Made by a program: the position numbers and the translations under genes
Notes under the pieces: generated by a model
What the model saw: the letters and a program-made list of their open reading frames with translations, nothing else
What the model was told of the DNA's origin: nothing
The model's database searches: none
Assembly: GCA_944387905.1 (NCBI GenBank)
Contig: CALXGU010000036.1
Location: 1-10,819, forward strand
Length of the DNA stretch: 10,819 nt
Direction of reading: 5' to 3'
Origin: an uncultured Clostridia bacterium
GTDB taxonomy: Bacteria; Bacillota; Clostridia; Oscillospirales; QAKW01
Shown here: positions 1 to 6,079 of the stretch, one piece after another
Layout of the letters: each line of letters opens with the position of its first letter
How positions within the stretch are numbered: position 1 is the stretch's first letter

Positions 1-23
1 TTGAAACTCGCCTTTAGGCGAAT

Positions 24-69
24 AAGAGGCACACTTCCTTACGGAGTGTGCCTCTTGACGCTTTTTTTG
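24..69 (+). terminator. Intrinsic terminator of an upstream gene off the left edge
   Basis: An arm at 24-38 pairs with 43-56 across a TTAC loop, with a single bulged T on the 5' side. The outer 12 bp (24-35 with 45-56) are perfect. A T-rich tail follows at 62-69. No coding region ends inside the window before it, so it should close a plus-strand transcript that enters from the left. A small CGCC/GGCG hairpin at 9-20 lies just upstream. Confidence 0.85.
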
Positions 70-246
70 TTGTTTGATACAGATTAAAAAATATCTAATA
101 TATATTTCTGATATTATTTGAAAAAAAGCCTCAAAATATTAAGGAACAATTTTCCATGTATATTAATTCTGCACTAATATAACATCAAATATTTGTTTAA
201 AATGACAAAACTGCTTAAAAGAATATCAATACATTGTTGAAATATA
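70..246. other. AT-rich intergenic stretch, nothing recognised
   Basis: This stretch is very AT-rich, with homopolymer runs and one short palindrome at 186-195 (CAAATATTTG). It holds no reading frame with coding character, no RNA gene and no known regulatory motif that I can recognise. The palindrome could be an operator for the gene at 305 but nothing else supports that. Confidence 0.5.
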
Positions 247-275
247 TTGACTATTTGATTTTTATATTATATAAT
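247..275 (+). promoter_or_regulatory. Sigma-A-type promoter of the surface phosphoesterase gene
   Basis: TTGACT at 247-252 and a perfect TATAAT at 270-275 are separated by exactly 17 bases. Transcription would begin near 282, giving a 5' leader of about 23 bases that just holds the ribosome binding site AGAGGTG (294-300) before the ATG at 305. Confidence 0.8.
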
Positions 276-304
276 ACAATTACTTTTATGCTTAGAGGTG
301 CAAT

Positions 305-3244
305 ATGAAAAAAAGAGTTTTATCATTGATCTTAACAGTATTGATGATGTTATCACTTTTCTCTGTATTTTCAATAAATGCAGTTGCCGCAACATTCGAT
401 TTTGAATATAAGCCTACGGTTTATTTCGGCGGCGGCGGTGAATACAACATTGTCTGGAAAACAACAGATGTAAGTATAGGATATGTCACCTACAGATATG
501 GTGGTAAGACCTATACTGTTTATGATGAGGAAATCGGAGTTGTACGTTCTGATGACTATATTCACACTGTTAGGGTGCCTCAGGCACATCTTGATGCCGC
601 AGGTACATATGAAGTGTTTTCAGTGGCAGTGAATTCAAGGAACAACTATGACTTTAGTCTGGGAACTTCAATCTCTGTTTCAAGCAACTTTACAGGCTAT
701 CATAATCAGAGTGAAATTAAATTCGGATTTTTCTCAGATACCCATCTTATGCCTCACAACAAAAAAACCATGGAGGCGTCAAAAATACATTTGACAAACT
801 ATATGGGCGGCGTTGATGTCATCGTGTTGAACGGTGACATACCTAACAACTTGCCTACGGAAGCAGATTTTGATCTGATACTTGATATTGGGTATACATT
901 GTCCGAAGGTTCCATTCCGGTTCTGTATGCAAAGGGCAACCATGAATGCCGTGGTTATTACGCTCAGTATCTGATTAAGTATCTTTCATATAATACAGGT
1001 GAATTCTATTGTCAGTGGGATTACGGCCCCGTATCCGGAATAACAATAGATATCGGTGAGGATAAGGAAGACAGCCATGAAGAGTATTATGGTGTAGACG
1101 ATATGGACCATTATTTTGAAGAGCAGTATCTCTGGCTTCAAAATATGGGCGGATATACAAAAGGCAGTCAATACCATATATCCATAGGTCATTCTCCTTA
1201 TTTAATTGACCGGTACCTCACAAAACAATATGCTCAGCAAATGGTAAATTACGGAACAGATATACTTGTTGCAGGACATTCACATGAACATAAATATGTA
1301 GGTGAAGGTGAAGGAAACAATGAATTAGGCTTCCCGGTCGTTCACGACGGCGGACATACTGATAACGAAACGATGCGTACGACGCTTTTAACAATGTCCA
1401 ACGGCAACTATAGTTTTAAGGGATTCACCGAGACAGGATCAACAGCATTTGAAAAGACTCTTGAGACAGGACGTGTGGGATCATCTCCTGTTACAGCTGA
1501 AATACCCGAAAACACTGTCTCAGTACCTCAAGAAGAATTGACTGAAGAAGCTGTTGAAGAAGTACCTGCAGAAACTGAATCAGCTGATACTGAGTCAGAG
1601 CAGGATGTGATCGTGCCGACAGCTGCCGGAGTATCTACAATGTCCTTAAAGGGCGCAGGAGATACTACATCAATTACAGTAAAACCTGTTGTATTTGACT
1701 GTGGTTTGTATTATTGCGTGGTTTGGCAAACATCTAATGATACTGCAGGTTATGTGCAGGTAACAAAAGGCGGTCAGCAGTACAGTTATATGGATTCTTA
1801 TGCCGGAAAGCTTTCTACTGATTCTACTCATTCGGTAAAAATACCAAAAGAGATATTCGACAATTGTACTTATAATATAAGAAGCCGTGTTGTTACGAAT
1901 TATGCTGAGTATGGTTTAGAGAGTAATCCTCCTACATCATACGGTCCGTATGTAAACGGTGTCCAGTATAAATTTGAAAGCGACAGTACTTCTGTTGAAA
2001 AGAAATATACAATAGCAGTTGTTGCAAATAAGGCAGTATCTAATATAGACGCTGTTAAGATTAAATCTTCTGTTGGTCAAAATCCCAGTATATATGTTTC
2101 TATCGGAAATATGGCATCATCTTTTCAGACTGAAAGCGATTTTGGAAAATATCTGGAATACATGAGCACATTGACCGGCAGTATGGTTCCTGTAGTATTC
2201 CTGCGTGGTGAAGGAGAGTCTACAGGTGAATTTGCTCCTTATATACGCCGTTATATAAGAAATGTTTCTGATTCAGTGTTGCTTGGTAAAATGTATGTCA
2301 ATACATTATGGGGCGACCTGTCTATAATAGGTCTTGATACTGCTACTGAATCTTTGGATAGCGATGCGAAATATAAAGGTTATGCATCATTTGACAATAT
2401 CCGTAAAGAACAGCTTGATTGGTTGGAGAATGATATTTATGCTTCTTCAATAGGCACATATAATATAGTTTTTGCACACGGTGACGGTTTGGAGAATTAT
2501 CTGGGAGTTAATTTCGCTGAGAAATTTTCAAACCTGAGTACCAACCTGGTAGTGACAGCAGGTTCGGGTAACGCTACATTCAAAGACGGCGGTACATCAT
2601 ATGCTACAGCTACATGTGGTGACGGCTATGGCTTGCTGCTTACATGTCAAAACGAAAAGATTACAGTAGAAGCATTAGGGGATAGCAAATCAGAAATTGG
2701 TGTTGTCGATGTGAATGTATCAGTTGCCGGTAAAGACGACGTTCAAGACGATCCTTCTTCAGATGACGATGAAGAAAGCGGAGATAATGACAACGATACA
2801 ATCGATAACAACAACGACGACGATTCAACCGATAACAACGGCGGTACACCCAATAACGGCGGTACACCCAATAACGGCGGCGGTACACCCAATAACGGCG
2901 ACGGTGATGTAATATATGAACCCGGAGAGTTTGACGGTATAGACGGTGATATGTATATCAGAACCGTTCCGGATGGTTGGTATAATGATTATCTTGGACT
3001 TGGATTTACATATTCTGTCGTTACATCAGTAACTGCAAACGGAACAATGACAGAGGGTATATTCATTGAAATCATTTCAAATCTTGTAGGAATAGATCAT
3101 TCACAGTTTGATGCAAGCACAAAGGCAGATAAAGCTTCTGCATGGGCAGAAAGCAGTGGTATATACAGTGGTTATCTGGGTGGAGACAATATTCTTACAG
3201 ACAGTGTAATAAATACTGTTATTTCAGGATTGTTTGCTGCATAA
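305..3244 (+). CDS. Secreted tandem metallophosphoesterase; second domain catalytically dead, SLH-like C-terminus
   Basis: The 979-residue protein has an N-terminal signal peptide (residues 1-29: MKKR, hydrophobic core, cleavage near AVAA). Residues about 33-130 look like the Fn3-like N-terminal domain of purple acid phosphatases. Residues 138-375 are a calcineurin-like metallophosphoesterase with the full ligand set: D145-x-H147, G177-D178, G211-N-H213-E214, G295-H296 and G324-H-x-H327. An acidic linker (about 400-440) leads to a second copy of the same module: an Fn3-like part at 455-548 and a phosphoesterase-like part at 566-800. There the motifs have become N575/A577, N602, E636/G637 and S754/N756; only H725 survives. 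A Asp/Asn linker with GGTPNN repeats (810-867) precedes a C-terminal region (880-979) resembling two degenerate SLH repeats, suggesting attachment to the cell wall. The substrate is unknown; a surface phosphomonoesterase or phosphodiesterase role is inferred. ATG 305 has a well-placed ribosome binding site. The gene has its own promoter and terminator. Confidence 0.85.
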   Translation: MKKRVLSLILTVLMMLSLFSVFSINAVAATFDFEYKPTVYFGGGGEYNIVWKTTDVSIGYVTYRYGGKTYTVYDEEIGVVRSDDYIHTVRVPQAHLDAAGTYEVFSVAVNSRNNYDFSLGTSISVSSNFTGYHNQSEIKFGFFSDTHLMPHNKKTMEASKIHLTNYMGGVDVIVLNGDIPNNLPTEADFDLILDIGYTLSEGSIPVLYAKGNHECRGYYAQYLIKYLSYNTGEFYCQWDYGPVSGITIDIGEDKEDSHEEYYGVDDMDHYFEEQYLWLQNMGGYTKGSQYHISIGHSPYLIDRYLTKQYAQQMVNYGTDILVAGHSHEHKYVGEGEGNNELGFPVVHDGGHTDNETMRTTLLTMSNGNYSFKGFTETGSTAFEKTLETGRVGSSPVTAEIPENTVSVPQEELTEEAVEEVPAETESADTESEQDVIVPTAAGVSTMSLKGAGDTTSITVKPVVFDCGLYYCVVWQTSNDTAGYVQVTKGGQQYSYMDSYAGKLSTDSTHSVKIPKEIFDNCTYNIRSRVVTNYAEYGLESNPPTSYGPYVNGVQYKFESDSTSVEKKYTIAVVANKAVSNIDAVKIKSSVGQNPSIYVSIGNMASSFQTESDFGKYLEYMSTLTGSMVPVVFLRGEGESTGEFAPYIRRYIRNVSDSVLLGKMYVNTLWGDLSIIGLDTATESLDSDAKYKGYASFDNIRKEQLDWLENDIYASSIGTYNIVFAHGDGLENYLGVNFAEKFSNLSTNLVVTAGSGNATFKDGGTSYATATCGDGYGLLLTCQNEKITVEALGDSKSEIGVVDVNVSVAGKDDVQDDPSSDDDEESGDNDNDTIDNNNDDDSTDNNGGTPNNGGTPNNGGGTPNNGDGDVIYEPGEFDGIDGDMYIRTVPDGWYNDYLGLGFTYSVVTSVTANGTMTEGIFIEIISNLVGIDHSQFDASTKADKASAWAESSGIYSGYLGGDNILTDSVINTVISGLFAA
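2840..2896 (+). repeat. In-frame tandem repeat encoding GGTPNN linker
   Basis: Two identical 18-base units (GGCGGTACACCCAATAAC, at 2840-2857 and 2858-2875) are followed by a third unit lengthened by one GGC codon (2876-2896). They encode GGTPNN, GGTPNN and GGGTPNN in the flexible linker of the surface phosphoesterase. The near-perfect nucleotide identity indicates recent expansion, and copy number probably varies between strains. Confidence 0.9.
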
Positions 3245-3256
3245 CTAAATAAATTT

Positions 3257-3286
3257 AGACACGGTTTAAAAACCGTGTCTTTTTTT
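3257..3286 (+). terminator. Intrinsic terminator of the surface phosphoesterase gene
   Basis: A perfect 10-bp stem (AGACACGGTT at 3257-3266 with AACCGTGTCT at 3271-3280) has a TAAA loop and is followed by a run of T at 3280-3286. It begins 12 bases after the TAA stop, closing a one-gene transcript. Confidence 0.92.
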
Positions 3287-3530
3287 ATATTGCAAAATAA
3301 ATATATTTATAGTTTTGTCAAATTCCAATAAGTAGATGCGAATAGTATATGCTTTATCAATTATTATAATATTTATTTGCGTTTGGCTGAAAGAAAATCA
3401 TAGCGTTATAACTTGATTGCAGATTTGACTGACATAAAAACTTTATATTAATCTAATCAGTATTTTACATTGACTTCTGCAATAATTATAATTTTTATAT
3501 TTATCCGTTTGTACCGATTTAATATTATAA
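3287..3530. other. AT-rich gap between convergent genes, nothing recognised
   Basis: This lies between two convergent terminators. It contains two TTGACT hexamers (3425-3430 and 3470-3475) but neither has a -10 box at proper spacing, and no gene follows on the plus strand. No small reading frame or structured RNA is supported. Confidence 0.5.
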
Positions 3531-3563
3531 AAAATAAAAAAAGCACCGATACCGGTGCTTTTT
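3531..3563 (-). terminator. Intrinsic terminator of the minus-strand lipoprotein-apgM operon
   Basis: The stem GCACCG/CGGTGC, extended by A/T pairs to 11 bp (3538-3548 with 3553-3563), has a 4-base loop. On the minus strand it is followed by a long U-run (A-tract at 3529-3542 on the plus strand). It starts 8 bases after the apgM stop codon. The opposite face also has a short T-run, so it may work in both directions. Confidence 0.88.
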
Positions 3564-3570
3564 AACAATT

Positions 3571-4788
3571 TTATATTTTACCTTCGATCATATGATTTAC
3601 AAGCTCACAAGCTCTGTCAATATATAGACCTGTTTCTGCAGCGGCCTTTTCAGTATAAACTGTTGCATTAGGAGTAAGCTTTTTATCACTTCTGTATAAA
3701 ACAAACGGCACGGGATCAGAGACATGAGTCATAAGCTCAAGCGGAGTCGGATGATCCGGCATCAGTAAAATTGTAAAAGGTTCGCCTCTTTTTTGCATCT
3801 GAGGTAATATATATCCTAAAATATCGTGATCAATCGATTCTACAGATTGAATTTTATGTTCAGGATCATTATGATGACCGCATTCGTCAGCGGCTTCTAC
3901 ATGGATATAAACATAATCATATCCACTATCAAGAAATTCAACAGCAGCTATTGCTTTGCCCATAAAATTTGTATCATAATTGCCTGTCGCACCTTGAACA
4001 TCTATACACTGATGTCCTGCGCATATACCGATACCTTTAATTAAATCCACTGCAGAGATGACCCCGCCTTTTATACCGAATTTTTCTTCAAACGACGTCA
4101 CTGCCGGTTTTGTACCTTCGCCCCAGAACCAACATGAGTTTGCGGGATTTTTGCCTTCTGCTATGCGTTTTAAATTAATAGGATGGTTTTTGAGAAGCTC
4201 TCGGGATTTTTTCATCATAGCCAAAAGAATTTGACTGTTTTCGCCTTTTGGTAAATAGTCCTTTATCGGTTTAAGAGATATATCATGAGGCGGAGTTAAA
4301 ATCCCGCCTGTTTTTGCGTTTTTCATGACAAGACAATGTCTGTAGCTGACGCCGGAATAAAGATTTATACTGTCTGTTTTGAAATGTTCATTAAGGAAAT
4401 TGATAAGCACTTCAGCTTCTTTGGTGGATATTTCACCGGCAGAATAGTCAAGCATTTCAGCGTCTTCATAGTTGTCCGAATCGGACAGGGTCACCAAATT
4501 GCAGCGAAACGTCACATCATCTGCACCGAGATCGATACCTATGCTAACAGCTTCCAAAGGGGATCTTCCAGTATAATATTTTTGAGGGTCATAGCCCATT
4601 ACAGACAGATTGGCAGTATCAGACCCGGGCGACATACCGTCCGGAATTGTTTTTGCAAGTCCGACAGCACCGTTTTGTGCAAGAAAATCCATGTTGGGAG
4701 TATTTGCTACCTCCAAAACAGTTCTGTCTCCCAAGTTCTTATTGGGATAGTCTGCCATTCCGTCGCCCAGCATTACAATATATTTCAT
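3571..4788 (-). CDS. apgM: ApgM-family 2,3-bisphosphoglycerate-independent phosphoglycerate mutase / possible homoserine kinase
   Basis: The 405-residue protein is full length for the archaeal-type cofactor-independent phosphoglycerate mutase family, part of the alkaline phosphatase superfamily. Visible landmarks are the N-terminal metal site at G8-D9-G10, the PGSDTANLSVMGYDP segment with the presumed nucleophile S56, PPHD at 166-169, the EAADECGHHND block with D301 and H305, MPDH with D345-H346, and H355. All expected metal ligands are present. In glycolysis the enzyme would interconvert 3- and 2-phosphoglycerate in the cytoplasm. A bacterial branch of this family has been proposed to act as homoserine kinase in organisms lacking ThrB, and sequence alone does not decide between the roles. 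ATG 4788 is preceded by AAGGAG (plus-strand 4800-4805) at a rather long 11-base distance. It lies 32 bases downstream of the lipoprotein gene and has its own terminator, so the two form an operon. Confidence 0.88.
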   Translation of the reverse strand: MKYIVMLGDGMADYPNKNLGDRTVLEVANTPNMDFLAQNGAVGLAKTIPDGMSPGSDTANLSVMGYDPQKYYTGRSPLEAVSIGIDLGADDVTFRCNLVTLSDSDNYEDAEMLDYSAGEISTKEAEVLINFLNEHFKTDSINLYSGVSYRHCLVMKNAKTGGILTPPHDISLKPIKDYLPKGENSQILLAMMKKSRELLKNHPINLKRIAEGKNPANSCWFWGEGTKPAVTSFEEKFGIKGGVISAVDLIKGIGICAGHQCIDVQGATGNYDTNFMGKAIAAVEFLDSGYDYVYIHVEAADECGHHNDPEHKIQSVESIDHDILGYILPQMQKRGEPFTILLMPDHPTPLELMTHVSDPVPFVLYRSDKKLTPNATVYTEKAAAETGLYIDRACELVNHMIEGKI

Positions 4789-4820
4789 GATTCAAATAAC
4801 TCCTTTTATCCTAATGTTTA

Positions 4821-5882
4821 TCAATTTATCTGTACGGCGTTATCCACCACAAAATCCATCACTCTGTTGATAAGCAGTGATAAGTAGAACTGGCTTTCGT
4901 CGATGGCATCCAGAAATTCCCGGGTGTCAGAGTACCCGTTTGACTTCGCGTATGATTCCAGCTCTGACCGATATTCTTCATCGGTCAGATCAAGATCCTG
5001 ATCGCGGGCTATTGCGACAACGGTCATGTAATCTTTAACGGTAGCCTTGACCTGTTCCATTATCTCGTCGTCGATGTCCTCCAGGGTTTTATTGTAAGCC
5101 TGCTTCAAAAATTCCTCGTAAGACATACCGAACTGAGACTGGGCGGACTGATCATAGCTATCGAGAATAATTTCCTTATATTTTGTAAGCTCATTTTCAG
5201 GGTAGCTGTATACTGTAGTATTTTCGACTATTTTGTTCCAGATTTGCATTTCTTTATCATTTGTAGCATTTTGCTCGTTTGTAAGCTGGACCTGATCATT
5301 TACATAAGTGTTGTATTCGTCTACCGTCTGACAGTCAGAAATCTCTTTTACAATTTCATCTGTGAGTTCAGGATATACGATCGAAGTTATAGAGTTTACT
5401 GTAACTGTAAATTCAACATCTTTACCGTTGAGTTCTTCATTACCGTAGTCATCTGGAAATTTGAGATCCAGGACCTTTGTCTCTCCTTTGTTTACACCGA
5501 CAAGCCCGGCTTCAAAGCCGTCTATGAATGAATTGCTGCCGATAAGAAGATCATAGCTGTCAGAGGATCCGCCTTCAAATTCTTCGCCGTTCATTCTGCC
5601 GACAAAGCTTATATTGACCTCGTCACCGTTTTGCACGGCACGGTCAGTGACATCAGATTCTTCACCATAACCTTTGTCAGCCAAAGCTGAATTTATATAA
5701 GAATTTATAGCTTCTTCCGTGACCTCTTCGACAGAATAAGTATATTCTATACCGATGTAATCACCTAATGCTATATATTTTGAAATATCATAATCAAAAG
5801 GACGGTTGGATTTACCTTTACAGCCTGAAATAAGTGTCAGTACTATTATAAATACTGCGATAACTGCAATCTTTTTTTTCAT
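4821..5882 (-). CDS. Lipoprotein FKBP-type peptidyl-prolyl isomerase, extracytoplasmic trigger-factor-like
   Basis: From ATG 5882 the protein has 353 residues. It starts with a lipoprotein signal peptide (MKKK, hydrophobic core, lipobox LISGC with C21 as the lipid-bearing cysteine). An FKBP-type isomerase domain spans about 78-166 (NGDEVNISFVGRMNGEEFEG, IPG-like FIDGFEAGLVGVNKGE, then a strand ending FTVTVNSI). The remainder (about 170-353) is helical and resembles the C-terminal chaperone domain of trigger factor; the ribosome-binding N-terminal domain is absent. The inferred role is folding of secreted proteins on the outer face of the membrane, comparable in place to PrsA. A start 7 codons upstream (5903) is possible, but it would put the AAGGA ribosome binding site (plus 5892-5896) inside the gene, whereas that site is 9 bases before ATG 5882. 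It is the first gene of the operon with apgM. Confidence 0.85.
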   Translation of the reverse strand: MKKKIAVIAVFIIVLTLISGCKGKSNRPFDYDISKYIALGDYIGIEYTYSVEEVTEEAINSYINSALADKGYGEESDVTDRAVQNGDEVNISFVGRMNGEEFEGGSSDSYDLLIGSNSFIDGFEAGLVGVNKGETKVLDLKFPDDYGNEELNGKDVEFTVTVNSITSIVYPELTDEIVKEISDCQTVDEYNTYVNDQVQLTNEQNATNDKEMQIWNKIVENTTVYSYPENELTKYKEIILDSYDQSAQSQFGMSYEEFLKQAYNKTLEDIDDEIMEQVKATVKDYMTVVAIARDQDLDLTDEEYRSELESYAKSNGYSDTREFLDAIDESQFYLSLLINRVMDFVVDNAVQIN

Positions 5883-5913
5883 TTGTGTGTTTCCTTTCAG
5901 CATATAATAAAAT

Positions 5914-5942
5914 ATTATACAATATATACAAGTTATTTACAA
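5914..5942 (-). promoter_or_regulatory. Promoter of the lipoprotein-apgM operon
   Basis: Reading the minus strand, TTGTAA (plus 5937-5942) and a perfect TATAAT (plus 5914-5919) are separated by 17 bases. Transcription would start near 5907, about 25 bases before the lipoprotein ATG at 5882. Confidence 0.7.
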
Positions 5943-6007
5943 TGCTATTTTTCATTATTTTAAAATAATATAAAATCTGTAAATTTTTGCTGTTAAGATG
6001 TTATGTC

Positions 6008-6036
6008 TTGATTTTTATTTGTAAATATATTAGAAT
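6008..6036 (+). promoter_or_regulatory. Candidate promoter of the glucosaminidase gene
   Basis: TTGATT (6008-6013) and TAGAAT (6031-6036) are 17 bases apart. The start would lie near 6043, leaving a leader of about 34 bases with the ribosome binding site at 6064-6068. The region is AT-rich, so other weak boxes are possible. It faces away from the lipoprotein promoter at 5914-5942. Confidence 0.55.
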
Positions 6037-6063
6037 ATATACAAAAATGTCAAATTGAAATAA

Positions 6064-6079
6064 AGAGGCGATAAAAATA
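6064..6079 (+). promoter_or_regulatory. Ribosome binding site that points to an ATA start codon
   Basis: AGAGG at 6064-6068 is the only good Shine-Dalgarno match before the glucosaminidase. The codon 8 bases downstream is ATA (6077-6079), followed directly by a basic-then-hydrophobic anchor (KLFKTLLILIPCLIIAVLV). No canonical start codon exists in frame between the stop at 6056 and GTG 6128. Confidence 0.65.

Noticed and set aside
156..182. Eight-codon reading frame after an AAGGA motif (141-145)
   Set aside because: It lies upstream of the strong promoter at 247-275, has no promoter of its own that I can see, and is too short to show coding character.
2661..2912. Overlapping frames on both strands across the acidic linker of the surface phosphoesterase
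   Set aside because: They arise from the low-complexity GAY/AAY/GGC codons; the translations are simple repeats with no start signals.
3425..3563. Possible small RNA from a TTGACT box to the terminator at 3538-3563
   Set aside because: Neither TTGACT hexamer (3425, 3470) has a -10 box at 16-18 bases; the nearest matches are at 11 or 15 bases. In such AT-rich DNA these hexamers are expected by chance.
6047..6058. ATG at 6047 in the same frame as the glucosaminidase
   Set aside because: It reads only three codons before TGA at 6056-6058, has no ribosome binding site, and the good ribosome binding site lies after it.
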